From: Microbacterium cremeum
GTDB taxonomy: Bacteria; Actinomycetota; Actinomycetes; Actinomycetales; Microbacteriaceae
Length of the DNA: 64,000 nucleotides
Assembly: GCF_015277855.1 (NCBI RefSeq)
Contig: NZ_CP063812.1
Location: 3,100,001-3,164,000, forward strand
Reading direction: 5' to 3'
Position numbers and translations under genes: made by a program. Positions 1 to 7,996 of the stretch are shown here, in pieces. The notes under the pieces are model-generated. The model was not told the DNA's origin. It searched no databases and saw nothing but the letters and a program-made list of their open reading frames with translations. Positions within the stretch are counted from its first letter, which is position 1. Every line of letters begins with the position of its first letter.

Positions 1-27
1 CGCGCGCCCTGCCCTCGCGCCCCCTCC

Positions 28-365
28 GCTCCCCAGTCACATTCCGCGCCTCGTTCGGCCCCTAACCTGCAGAACCTGACTGCGGAGCAACAGCCCCTTC
101 TGCTCCGCAGTCACATTCCGCGCCTCATACGGCCCCACCCCGCAGAACCTGACTGCGGAGCATCAGAGCGCGGAGCGCACGACACGGCGAGCCCACCCCT
201 CCGCTCCGCAGTCACATTCCGCGCCTCGCGGCCACTGCGCACCGCAGAAACTGACTGCGGAGCACCAGGACCCCGCAGCCCACGACGCGGCGAGCCCACG
301 CCTCGCTCCGCAGTCACATTCCGCGGCCCTCACGGCCTCCGCACCGCAGAAACTGACTGCGGAGC
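28..365. repeat. Four-copy hairpin repeat cluster (GCTCCGCAGTCA family)
   Basis: Four units of 60-61 bp lie at 28-88, 102-161, 203-263 and 305-365. Each begins with GCTCCGCAGTCA and ends with its reverse complement TGACTGCGGAGC; the first unit has one mismatch in its left arm. After the left arm all share CATTCCGCG. Spacing is about 74, 101 and 102 bp, and the spacers between units 2-3 and 3-4 share GCGGCGAGCCCAC-like sequence, so the later copies probably arose by local duplication. The cluster lies downstream of the dipeptide permease operon, which reads leftward into it. A fifth copy lies at 62410-62471. No gene is supported in 1-462. Confidence 0.9.
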
Positions 366-408
366 GGCAAGACCTCGGAGCGGCAAGGCCTCGGAGCGTC
401 AAGACCTC
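361..408. repeat. Three tandem 16-bp repeats
   Basis: Three consecutive copies of GGAGCGGCAAGACCTC (361-376, 377-392, 393-408), with one substitution in the second and one in the third. The array begins at the right end of the last hairpin unit and reuses its terminal GGAGC, suggesting slippage from the hairpin end. Confidence 0.85.
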
Positions 409-462
409 GGCGTAGCCGGGCGCGGGGGGTGCGCGGGGAGCGGGGCGGGGGCGACGGATGCC

Positions 463-1425
463 TCAGCGGGCGCGCGTGCGCGGGTCCATGGCCTCGCGCA
501 ACGACTCGCCGAGCAGCGTGAAGCCCAGTGCCGTGACCGTGATGCAGATGCCGGGCAGGAACGCGATCCACGGGTTCACGGCGAGCTCGAGCTGCGCGTA
601 GCTGAGCATGCGGCCCCACTCCGCGGTCTGCGGCACGCCACCGCCCAGACCCAGGTACGACAGGCCCGCCGCCTCGATCACGGCGGTGGCGAGCGTCAGC
701 GTGGCCTGCACGATGACCGGTCCGACCGCGTTGGGCAGCACGTGGGTCATCGTGATGCGCCCGCGGCCGAGGCCGAGGGTCGCCGCCGACAGCACGTAGT
801 CGCTCGAACGCTGCTGCAGCATCGACGCCCGCAGCAGTCGCGCGAAGATCGGCACCTGGGCGGCACCGATCGCGATCATGATCGCGAGAGGCGTCTGACC
901 CATGATCGCGGCGATCGACACCGCCAGCAGCAGCGACGGCACCGACAGCAGGATGTCGACGAACCGCATCACCAGCGTGTCGACCCAGCCGCCGAACGTC
1001 GCCGCGATCAGGCCGAGGAACATTCCGCCCACGAGGCCCACGAGGGTCGACACGATGCCGATCACGAGCGACGCGCGGGCACCCCAGATGAGCTTCGACA
1101 GCAGGTCGCCGCCGAATCGGTCGAGGCCGAGCGGGAAGCCGGGCACCTCGCCGGGGCCCGGGATGTGCCCGGGCGTGATGTACTCGCGGCCGGGCAGCGC
1201 CTCGGGCCCGTACGGCGCGAGCAGGGGCGCGAAGATCGCGACGAGCACGAAGATCGAGATGATGACGGCGCCCACCCATGCGCTGGGGTTGCGGCGCAGC
1301 CGACGGAAGACGTCGCGCCAGAAGCCGCCGCCGCGGGTCTTCGCCGACAGCAGCTCGCGGTCGTCGACCGAGGTGTCGTCGACGGGTCCGCCGCTGGGGG
1401 CGGGGGGAAGCATCGCGGATGTCAT
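463..1425 (-). CDS. Dipeptide/oligopeptide ABC transporter permease (DppC/OppC type)
   Basis: A 320-residue inner-membrane permease that would form the translocation channel with the adjacent DppB-like permease. It has the family layout: a hydrophilic N-terminus with one membrane segment (about residues 30-60), a periplasmic-type segment, then a BPD_transp_1 core of about five segments. The cytoplasmic EAA-type loop (LGLGRGRITMTHVLPN) contacts the ATPases. ATG at 1425 is preceded by GGAGGC at good spacing. The gene lies 34 bp after the DppB-like gene. No transporter ATPase follows in this window, so the ATPases are encoded further left or elsewhere. Substrate is inferred from family only. Confidence 0.9.
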   Translation of the reverse strand: MTSAMLPPAPSGGPVDDTSVDDRELLSAKTRGGGFWRDVFRRLRRNPSAWVGAVIISIFVLVAIFAPLLAPYGPEALPGREYITPGHIPGPGEVPGFPLGLDRFGGDLLSKLIWGARASLVIGIVSTLVGLVGGMFLGLIAATFGGWVDTLVMRFVDILLSVPSLLLAVSIAAIMGQTPLAIMIAIGAAQVPIFARLLRASMLQQRSSDYVLSAATLGLGRGRITMTHVLPNAVGPVIVQATLTLATAVIEAAGLSYLGLGGGVPQTAEWGRMLSYAQLELAVNPWIAFLPGICITVTALGFTLLGESLREAMDPRTRAR

Positions 1426-1459
1426 GCCGCGCCTCCGTTCTGAGTGCCTGGGCTCGGCA

Positions 1460-2494
1460 TCACTGCACCCGCACTCTCGGATCGATGAAGCTGTACGACA
1501 CGTCGACGGCGAGGTTGATGAGCGCGTACAGGATCGCGATGAACAGGATGAACCCCTGCAGAACGGGGAAGTCGCGCGTGAAGATCGCGCGGGCGAGGAA
1601 CGAGCCGATGCCGGGGTACGCGAACACCGACTCGGTGAGGATCGCCCCCGACAGGAGCAGACCCACCTGGAGCCCGATCGTCGTGACCACGGGGAGCAGC
1701 GCGTTGCGCAGGATGAAGCGGCCCCGGATCGTCGATCGCGAGATGCCCTTCGCCATGCCGGTGCGGACGTAGTCGGAGTTCTGCACCTCGAGCACCGACG
1801 CCCGCGTGATCCGCACGATGATCGCGAGCGGGATGGTCGCCAGCGCGATGCCGGGAAGGATGAGGTGCTGGAACGCGTCCCACGCGGCATCCCACTCCCC
1901 CGTCATCACGCCGTCGAGGACGTACAGGTTCGTGTAGTGCGTGGCATCGAGCCGTGGATCCTGCCTGCCGTCGGAGGGAAGCCATCCCAGCTGCACGGCG
2001 AAGATCCACTTGAGGATGTACGCGAGGAAGAACACCGGGATGGTGATGCCGAGGAGGCTGGCGAAGACCGCGAAGTGGTCCCCCGCCTTGCCGTGGCGTC
2101 GCGCCGCCCAGTACCCCAGCGCGATGCCGAGGCCCACGGCCAGGACGATCGCGAAGACCGTCAGCTCGAGCGTGGCCGGAAAGCGGCGCGCGAACTCCTC
2201 GGTGACGGGGCGCTGGGTCTGGATCGAGACGCCGAAGTTGCCCTGCAGCAGCTGGCCGAGCCATGTGAAGTACTGCACGACGAGCGGCTGGTTGAAGCCG
2301 TACAGCTCGTTGATCTCGGCGATCCGCTCGGGCGTCGCCCGTTCGCCGAGCAGGGCGACGGCCGGACCGCCGGGCAGCGCGCGCACCCAGAAGAACAGCA
2401 GGAGGGTCAGGCCGAACAGGGTCGGGACGAGCAGCAGGATGCGCCTGCCGATGGTGCGTAGCACGAGATCTCCGGGGTGCGGGCGCGGCGTCAT
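1460..2494 (-). CDS. Dipeptide/oligopeptide ABC transporter permease (DppB/OppB type)
   Basis: A 344-residue inner-membrane permease, the partner of the DppC-like protein encoded next. The N-terminus (IGRRILLLVPTLFGLTLLLFF) is the typical first DppB membrane segment and is followed by the family PGGP motif. The core carries the EAA-type loop (GMAKGISRSTIRGRFILRNALLP, about residues 245-265), and the C-terminus ends with the usual ...YSFIDPRVRV. Length and order match DppB. It is second in a three-gene minus-strand operon, 141 bp after the binding-protein gene with a strong stem-loop between them. Confidence 0.92.
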   Translation of the reverse strand: MTPRPHPGDLVLRTIGRRILLLVPTLFGLTLLLFFWVRALPGGPAVALLGERATPERIAEINELYGFNQPLVVQYFTWLGQLLQGNFGVSIQTQRPVTEEFARRFPATLELTVFAIVLAVGLGIALGYWAARRHGKAGDHFAVFASLLGITIPVFFLAYILKWIFAVQLGWLPSDGRQDPRLDATHYTNLYVLDGVMTGEWDAAWDAFQHLILPGIALATIPLAIIVRITRASVLEVQNSDYVRTGMAKGISRSTIRGRFILRNALLPVVTTIGLQVGLLLSGAILTESVFAYPGIGSFLARAIFTRDFPVLQGFILFIAILYALINLAVDVSYSFIDPRVRVQ

Positions 2495-2559
2495 CGCCGC
2501 GCGACGTACGAGCGGGTACAGGTCGTCCCGGCCAGGCGTTCACGGCCGGGCCCGGGCAT

Positions 2560-2619
2560 GGCCCCCGCGCCCGAGGCTCCGCGCACCGCGCCGGCGGTGC
2601 GTGGACGGGCGCGGGGGCC
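2560..2619 (-). promoter_or_regulatory. Intercistronic stem-loop between binding-protein and permease genes
   Basis: GGCCCCCGCGCCCG (2560-2573) pairs perfectly with CGGGCGCGGGGGCC (2606-2619). Inside it, CGCACCGC (2582-2589) pairs with GCGGTGCG (2594-2601). No T-run follows. In ABC importer operons, such stems after the binding-protein gene usually protect the upstream mRNA or cause partial termination, so that binding protein exceeds permease. That role is inferred here. Confidence 0.7.
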
Positions 2620-2635
2620 GTCCGGGTTCAGCGCG

Positions 2636-4297
2636 TCACTCGCTGAGCTCGACCATGTTGTAGACCTCGTCCTGCACCGGGCTGGCCGGGTAGAACGTCA
2701 CGCGCTCGTCGAACGCGAGGGTCGGGACCGGGTGGGCCAGGGGAACGCCGGGCAGGAACTGCATGATCTGCTCGTTGATCGCCTGGTACGCCGCCTCCTG
2801 CTCGTCCTCGGTCGCGAGACCGCGCGCTTCGGTGAGCGCCCCGAACAGCTCGGGGTTGTCGAAGCCCCACTCGTTCGTCTGCAGGCCGAAGAACGTGCCG
2901 ACGAAGTTGTCGGGGTCGTTGTAGTCGCCCGTCCAGCCGAGCAGGTGGATGCCGTGATCCGAACCGCCCTGCATGAGGTCGAGGTACTCGACCCACTCGT
3001 TGGTGACCGGGTTGACGACGATCCCGACCGCCTCGAGCTGGCTCGACAGGTTGGTGAAGATCTGCTCGGGGTTGGGCATGTACGGCCGCGAGATGTTCAC
3101 GGGGTAGTTGAACGTGATCGTCAGCGGGTTGGACTCGTCGTAGCCCGCCTCGGCGAGGAGCGCCTGCGCGGCCTCCGGGTCGTACTCGTACTGGGTCACG
3201 TCCTCGTTCCAGCCGATGACGGCCTCGGGCATGAACTGCGTCGCTGCGACCGTGCCCTCCGGGAGCACCTGCGTGATGAGCTGCTGCTTGTCGACGGCGT
3301 GCGCGATGGCCTGGCGCACCTTCGGGTCGGACAGCCCCGGGGCCGCCTGGTTCATGCCCAGGTACAGGACGTTGAACGGGTCGCGGTTGACGAGCGAGAA
3401 CCCGGCGTCCTCGAGGGACTGCAGGTCGGCGGGGGCGACGAGGTCGTAGCCGTCGATGCTGCCGGACTCGAGCGCCTGACGACGGGCCGTGGTGTCGCCG
3501 ATGACGCGGAAGATGACCTCTTCGACGACGCCCTGCTCACCCCAGTAGTCGGGGTACGCGGTGAGCACGGTCTGCTCGCCGGGCGACATCGATTCGAACA
3601 CGAAGGGTCCGGTTCCCGTGGGGTGGGCCTGGCCGTACTCGCTCTGGACCGGTGCCTCCTCGGTGCCGCCGACGTCGTCGGCGCCGTACTCCTCGAGGGC
3701 CGTGGGGCTCTGGATCGAGAACGACGGCAGCGACAGGGCGGGGATGAACCCGGCGAACGGCTCCTTCAGCGTGATGGTCGCCTGGTAGTCGCTGTCGGCG
3801 GTGCAGCCGCCGTAGATCGAGTCGTCGCCGAAGCCACGCATGATGACGCCCCAGTAGTACGCCATGCTCTGCGACGCGGCCACGCCCGTGAAGGCGTTCT
3901 GACGGTCGAAGTTGAAGCAGACGGCCTCGGCGTTGAAGTCGGTGCCGTCGTGGAAGGTCACGCCTTCTTCGAGCGTGAACACGTACGTCGTGTCGTCGGG
4001 CTGCTCCCAGCTCTTGGCGAGGAGCGGCGCCGGGTCGGCGGTGCCGGGCACCGTGCCGACGAGGCCCTCGAACATCTGGCGTGCGACGCGGAACGTCTCG
4101 CCGTCGCTCGCGAACGCGGGGTCGAGGCTCGCGGGGTCGCCGGACGCGCCGAAGACGAACGTGGTGTCGACGTCGCCGTCGCCGTCATCGGTCGCGCCGC
4201 CTCCCTCGCGCTGGCTCGCGCAGGCGGTGAGGACGACCGCACCGACGGCGATCGCCGCGGCGCCGGCGAGCCAGCGCCTTCTCGATGTGTGGAGCAT
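2636..4297 (-). CDS. Dipeptide/oligopeptide ABC transporter substrate-binding lipoprotein
   Basis: A 553-residue SBP_bac_5 family lipoprotein, delivering peptide-like substrates to the permeases encoded after it. The N-terminus is a lipoprotein signal with three arginines (SRRRW), a hydrophobic stretch and lipobox LTAC, predicted lipidated Cys26. Family hallmarks follow: ASLDPAFASDGETFRVARQMFEGLV near the mature start, KSWEQPDDTTYVFTLEEGVTFHDG, and VRQAIAHAVDK in the second lobe. The ATG at 4297 is chosen because GGAAGG lies about 8 bases upstream and it gives a compact signal peptide; in-frame ATGs upstream (such as 4336) lack a ribosome site. First gene of the operon. Confidence 0.93.
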   Translation of the reverse strand: MLHTSRRRWLAGAAAIAVGAVVLTACASQREGGGATDDGDGDVDTTFVFGASGDPASLDPAFASDGETFRVARQMFEGLVGTVPGTADPAPLLAKSWEQPDDTTYVFTLEEGVTFHDGTDFNAEAVCFNFDRQNAFTGVAASQSMAYYWGVIMRGFGDDSIYGGCTADSDYQATITLKEPFAGFIPALSLPSFSIQSPTALEEYGADDVGGTEEAPVQSEYGQAHPTGTGPFVFESMSPGEQTVLTAYPDYWGEQGVVEEVIFRVIGDTTARRQALESGSIDGYDLVAPADLQSLEDAGFSLVNRDPFNVLYLGMNQAAPGLSDPKVRQAIAHAVDKQQLITQVLPEGTVAATQFMPEAVIGWNEDVTQYEYDPEAAQALLAEAGYDESNPLTITFNYPVNISRPYMPNPEQIFTNLSSQLEAVGIVVNPVTNEWVEYLDLMQGGSDHGIHLLGWTGDYNDPDNFVGTFFGLQTNEWGFDNPELFGALTEARGLATEDEQEAAYQAINEQIMQFLPGVPLAHPVPTLAFDERVTFYPASPVQDEVYNMVELSE

Positions 4298-4490
4298 GTG
4301 CTGTGCACCTTCCATATCGTGTGGGCCGCGCTGCACGTCGTCGTGGAGCCCGGGTGCGCTCAGCCCTCATCGGGGTGTGATCCTCCGACGCTACCCGGAC
4401 GCGATGGCACCGACGATTACACCTGTGTCTCGATTATGTTTCGACACGGAAGGATGCCGGTTCCCGGGCGATCTGCGCAGCCATCCGACC

Positions 4491-4511
4491 GATCGTTGAG
4501 CGAGGAGCGCA
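4491..4511 (+). repeat. Half copy of the dispersed palindromic repeat
   Basis: GATCGTTGAGCGAGGAGCGC matches the left arm of the dispersed repeat (compare 15952-15970). It ends one base before the upstream ATG of the next gene and supplies the GAGGAG that looks like its ribosome-binding site. Confidence 0.7.
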
Positions 4512-5474
4512 ATGGCCGGGTCACATGGGGCATCGGACGATAACGTGGTGGCCATGGCGCGGGCGAGGCAGACGGGGCCGCGCACCCGAGGCTCCGCGCA
4601 GCACGGAGCCGTGCGTGCGGACGGCGCGGCAGCATCCGATCCGTCCACCCGGCTGAGCGACGGCACCCTCGCACGCGTCGCCCCGTCGGCGTTCGGCGGA
4701 GGGTGGGAGCTCGACGTCGACGGCACCCCACAGTCGCACGTCGACCTCGACGATCCGACGCACCTGCACTTCGAGTACGTCGCGCGCATGGCGGCGGTGA
4801 TCGACCGGCTGCGCATGCCGGGGCAGCCGTTGACCGCCATCCATCTCGGCGCCGGGGCGCTGACGATCCCCCGCTACATCCAGGCGACGCGGCCCGGATC
4901 CCGTCAGCAGGTGATCGAGCTCGAGTCGGCGCTGTGGGACCTCGTGCGCGAGAACCTCCCGCTGCCGCGCGGAGCGTCCATCCGCGTGCGGATCGGCGAC
5001 GCGCGCGACACGCTGCGACGACTGCCCGCGGGCCTGGTGGGCACGGCCGACCTCGTGGTGTCGGACGTGTACTCCGGCGCGCAGACCCCGGCTCACCTGA
5101 CCACGGTGGAGTTCTTCACCGAGGCGGCGCGGTTCCTGGCGCCCGACGGAGTCCTGCTCGTCAACGTCGCCGACGGCGCGGGACTGGCCTTCGCACGCCG
5201 TCAGGTCGCCACCGTGAAGGCGGTGTTCGAGCACGTCATCGTGCTGGCGGAGGTGCAGACGCTGAAGGGCCGCCGATTCGGCAACCTCGTGATCGCCGCG
5301 TCCCCCACCGCCCTGCCGACGGAGTGGCTGCCCCGGCTGATGGCCGCCGGACCCCACCCGGCGAAGGTCGCGGAAGGCCGAGAGATCGACGACTTCGCGC
5401 GCGGCGCCCGGGTGGCCACCGACGCCGACTCGACGCCCTCGCCGAAGCCCTCGGCATCCGTCTTCGATCGCTAG
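4512..5474 (+). CDS. Spermidine-synthase-like methyltransferase-fold protein
   Basis: A protein of up to 320 residues with a Rossmann fold resembling spermidine synthases and related SAM-dependent enzymes. Visible elements: the nucleotide-binding loop HLGAGALTIPRYI, an acidic residue after the next strand (VIELESALWDLV), GDARDTLRRLPA, and DLVVSDVYSGAQTPAHLTTVEFF where aminopropyltransferases have their catalytic Asp region. Actinobacterial homologues are usually annotated as spermidine synthase-like without proven activity. The start is uncertain: ATG 4512 has a GAGGAG inside a repeat, while ATG 4554 lies 7 bases after TAACGT, which could be a leaderless start. The first 40 residues look disordered. 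Confidence 0.8.
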   Translation: MAGSHGASDDNVVAMARARQTGPRTRGSAQHGAVRADGAAASDPSTRLSDGTLARVAPSAFGGGWELDVDGTPQSHVDLDDPTHLHFEYVARMAAVIDRLRMPGQPLTAIHLGAGALTIPRYIQATRPGSRQQVIELESALWDLVRENLPLPRGASIRVRIGDARDTLRRLPAGLVGTADLVVSDVYSGAQTPAHLTTVEFFTEAARFLAPDGVLLVNVADGAGLAFARRQVATVKAVFEHVIVLAEVQTLKGRRFGNLVIAASPTALPTEWLPRLMAAGPHPAKVAEGREIDDFARGARVATDADSTPSPKPSASVFDR

Positions 5475-5595
5475 ACGCGCGCCCGCCCCGATGCGGGTGA
5501 CGACGGATGCCGAGACCGGCGTGGCACGACCGGGTGCACGCGGGCGGAGGGCACACTGGAAAGGCGATCCGCAGCGCTGGCGAAGGGAGTCATCG

Positions 5596-6123
5596 GTGAG
5601 CTACATCCGGGGGTACGACCCCGACACGCTTCGCGAGCAGGTGGATGCCCGGCAGTGCAAGGAGCGCCTCGAAGAGATCGGCGAGCAGCGCAGCCTGCCC
5701 GCCCTCCTCGAGCGCGTCTGGCTGCTCAAGGTGCTCGACCGCACCGAGGACGCCCTCGTCGTCTCGGAGCAGTCGGTGCGCGTGGCGCGCATGGCCGGCA
5801 CCCGAAAGGACCTGCTGCGCGCCCGCATCCTGCATGCGACGGTGCTGCAGGCGCGCGGCGCCTACGCCGCCGCCGATCAGGAGCTGACCACGTGCGCCGA
5901 GGAGGCCGAGGGCCAGGGCTGGGCCGGCATCGCCGCGTTCGCCTACCAGCACCGCGGCAAGGTCCACTACGACGACGGCGACTACGAGTCGGCCCGCAAG
6001 GACTTCAAGCGGGCGCTGTTCCTGCGCCAGGAGTCCGGTGCGACCGACGATCAGCTCGAGTCGACGCTGCTCGCCATCGATGCCGCCGACCGGCGCCGGG
6101 CCGCGGCATCCGTCGCCAGCTGA
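5596..6123 (+). CDS. TPR-repeat protein
   Basis: A 175-residue soluble all-helical protein. From about residue 30 it shows consecutive helix pairs with TPR-like spacing (LERVWLLKVLDRTEDALVVSEQSVRVA, LLRARILHATVLQARGAYAAADQELTTCAEEA, AYQHRGKVHYDDGDYESARKDFKRALFLR), suggesting a protein-protein scaffold. GTG 5596 is preferred because AAGGGAG lies 6 bases upstream; the in-frame ATG at 5491 has no such site and its extension is low-complexity. No enzymatic motif is visible and the partner is unknown. Confidence 0.82.
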   Translation: MSYIRGYDPDTLREQVDARQCKERLEEIGEQRSLPALLERVWLLKVLDRTEDALVVSEQSVRVARMAGTRKDLLRARILHATVLQARGAYAAADQELTTCAEEAEGQGWAGIAAFAYQHRGKVHYDDGDYESARKDFKRALFLRQESGATDDQLESTLLAIDAADRRRAAASVAS

Positions 6124-6154
6124 ACCCCCGCGCCCGAGTGTCGTAGATACGTTC

Positions 6155-6160
6155 TATTCT
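6155..6160 (+). promoter_or_regulatory. Leaderless-type -10 box for the SprT-like gene
   Basis: TATTCT lies 7 bases before the ATG at 6168 in a locally AT-rich patch. No ribosome-binding site is present, so transcription probably starts at or next to the start codon. Confidence 0.5.
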
Positions 6161-6167
6161 CCCGTAC

Positions 6168-6656
6168 ATGTCGGAACTGCATCGCGTGCGGCATTGGGCC
6201 GAGGCCCTCATCGCCGCCCATCTGGACTCGTCGTGGACGTTCGCGTTCGACAACGCCAAGCGCCGCGCCGGGCTGTGCGACTACACACACAAGCGCATCA
6301 GCGTCTCGCGGTACCTCGCCGCGCGGTACGACGACGACACCAACCATCAGACGCTGCTGCACGAAGTGGCCCACGCGCTCGCCGGGGCCGGAGCGGGCCA
6401 CGGCCCGCGCTGGAGGGCGGTCGCGCGCGACCTCGGGTACGTCGGGGGCACGACCCATCACGGCGAGACGGCGACCGAGCTCGCACCGTGGATCGGGGTC
6501 TGCCCCTCGGGCCATGTCGCGTACCGCCACCGCAAGGCGACGCGGCCGACCTCGTGCGCGAAGTGCGCCCGGGTGTTCGACGAGCGGTTCCTGTTCACGT
6601 GGACCCGGCGCGAGATCACGCCCGCGGCGCGCCTGGCCGCGATGACCCCGCGCTAG
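6168..6656 (+). CDS. SprT-like zinc metalloprotein
   Basis: A 162-residue protein of the SprT-like family. It carries the zinc-protease helix HEVAH (about residues 65-69), a downstream GHGPRW that fits the third metal ligand region, and a C-terminal zinc-ribbon-like part (CPSGH then CAKC, about residues 111-135). Eukaryotic Spartan uses this fold to cut DNA-protein crosslinks; bacterial members are mostly uncharacterised. Small size and no signal peptide suggest a cytoplasmic role. Convergent with the ComB-like gene, 37 bp apart. Confidence 0.85.
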   Translation: MSELHRVRHWAEALIAAHLDSSWTFAFDNAKRRAGLCDYTHKRISVSRYLAARYDDDTNHQTLLHEVAHALAGAGAGHGPRWRAVARDLGYVGGTTHHGETATELAPWIGVCPSGHVAYRHRKATRPTSCAKCARVFDERFLFTWTRREITPAARLAAMTPR

Positions 6657-6693
6657 CACCGCCCGGTCGCGCGCGAGGCGGAACGGGGCGGGT

Positions 6694-7353
6694 TCAGTAC
6701 GCCGCGAACGCGCCTTCGCGAAGCACCGGGACGACGGATGCCGCGTCCACCGCGGCCGCGTCGAGCACCTCGTCGCGGCGGTCCAGGTCGAGGAGCTCCT
6801 GCCCCGAGCCGCTCGCGGTGAGCAGGTGCCGCACGGCTCCGCGAAGCCCGCGGAACACCTCACCGGCCGCGGCGGCCTCGGGAGACGTGTGGCCGATGCC
6901 GAGCGCTCCGAGGGCGTCGACGAGCGCACCGGCGCCGAGCTGATCCTCGACCGCGAAGCGCAGCGGAGCGCCGGGCTCGCGACGGCCCGCCTCCTGAGCC
7001 CGTCGAAGCTCCCCCGCCGCGATGATCGCGACGCTCGTGCGCGCGCCGCGGCGCTGCTGCTCGGCGAGGACCGCGCGGGCGACGGCCGACGCGTTGCGGA
7101 GGCATCCGAGCATCACGACCGCACCGGTGCTCGCCGCCGCGGCCGCCACCGCGGCGCCGTTGAGCGACACCGCGTGCGCGGCGTCGTCGAGCGCGAAGCT
7201 GCGGCCCTGGGCGACGGCATCCGTCACCGTCGTCGAGAACCGCAGAACGTCGACGACCACGACGACATCGGCCGGAGCGAGGCGGCCGAGGCCGTCCGCG
7301 CCCCACTCGTGACGGACCTGGTACCGGTGCTGGTCGAACGCACTCTCGGGCAT
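6694..7353 (-). CDS. ComB-like (2-phosphosulfolactate phosphatase family) protein
   Basis: A 219-residue protein of the ComB family. Typical features are the N-terminal ADVVVVVDVLRFSTTVTDAVAQG stretch with the family DVLRFSTT motif and, later, GAVVMLGCLRNASAVA. Archaeal ComB dephosphorylates 2-phosphosulfolactate in coenzyme M synthesis. Actinobacteria do not make coenzyme M, so the activity here is unknown and only the fold is claimed. ATG 7353 gives the canonical N-terminus; further upstream the frame lacks coding character. Confidence 0.78.
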   Translation of the reverse strand: MPESAFDQHRYQVRHEWGADGLGRLAPADVVVVVDVLRFSTTVTDAVAQGRSFALDDAAHAVSLNGAAVAAAAASTGAVVMLGCLRNASAVARAVLAEQQRRGARTSVAIIAAGELRRAQEAGRREPGAPLRFAVEDQLGAGALVDALGALGIGHTSPEAAAAGEVFRGLRGAVRHLLTASGSGQELLDLDRRDEVLDAAAVDAASVVPVLREGAFAAY

Positions 7354-7444
7354 CCGTCCAGCGTAGGCCGCGGCATCCCCTCCCGCCGTCGATCCTGAGG
7401 ACCGAAGGCGCGACGCCGCCGCAGGCCGGGTGCGACACTGGAGC

Positions 7445-7990
7445 ATGCGGATCCTGCTGAAGCTCGTGATCGACTGCGACCCCGACTCCGCGTGGCGGGC
7501 GCTGCACTCCCCGCGCGCGGTGGCCGAGCTGTACGGTCCCTTCCTCGACCTCGAGCCCCTCGTGCCGAGCGGACTGCCGACGTCGTGGAGCCCCGGCGAC
7601 GATGTGCCGGTGCAGCTCACCGCGTTCGGCGTGGTGCCGATGGGACGACAGTTGATCCACACCAGCGACCGCATCGTGGACGAGCCGGGCGGGGTCGTGC
7701 GGATCTTCCGCGACAGCGGCATCCCGCTGACCGGCCCGCTCGCGAGTCTCGACGTGTGGGATCACCAGATGGCGATCTCACCGGCCCCTCGCGCTCGCGG
7801 CAAGACGCTGTGGCGCGATCGGCTCGTCATCGGCGGGCCGACCGCGCCCGCCCTCTGGCCCCTGCTCTGGACGGTGTGGCAGTGGCGCGCGGCGCGGATC
7901 CGCGCCCTCGCCCCGACATGGGCGCACGACCCCGAGCTCGCCGGCCAGGAGCCCGGGCCCGACGCCGGGTGGAACCCCGACGCCGGGTGA
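7445..7990 (+). CDS. Hypothetical protein, SRPBCC-like
   Basis: A 181-residue soluble protein. The start (MRILLKLVIDCDPDSAWRALHSPRAVAELYGPFLDL) looks like the first strand and helix of START/SRPBCC ligand-binding proteins, and the later WRDRLVIGGPTAPALWPLLWTVWQWRAARIRALAP resembles the long C-terminal helix of that fold. No catalytic residues are recognised and the ligand is unknown. The last 20 residues are a Gly/Pro/Asp-rich tail. No clear ribosome site precedes the ATG. It ends 6 bp from the convergent FMN reductase gene. Confidence 0.7.
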   Translation: MRILLKLVIDCDPDSAWRALHSPRAVAELYGPFLDLEPLVPSGLPTSWSPGDDVPVQLTAFGVVPMGRQLIHTSDRIVDEPGGVVRIFRDSGIPLTGPLASLDVWDHQMAISPAPRARGKTLWRDRLVIGGPTAPALWPLLWTVWQWRAARIRALAPTWAHDPELAGQEPGPDAGWNPDAG

Positions 7991-7996
7991 AACCCG

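Noticed and set aside
28..365. Possible CRISPR array at the left edge
   Set aside because: The repeating unit is a 60-bp element with terminal inverted repeats; the spacers are few, uneven (14-42 bp) and related to each other, and there are no cas genes nearby.
902..2461. Long plus-strand open frame across the dipeptide permease genes
   Set aside because: Opposite strand encodes two clear permeases; the plus-strand translation is Arg/Asp/Pro-rich with no domain, so it is a shadow.
5491..5595. Upstream ATG for the TPR protein
   Set aside because: No ribosome site and a low-complexity Arg/Gly-rich extension; GTG 5596 has AAGGGAG at ideal spacing.
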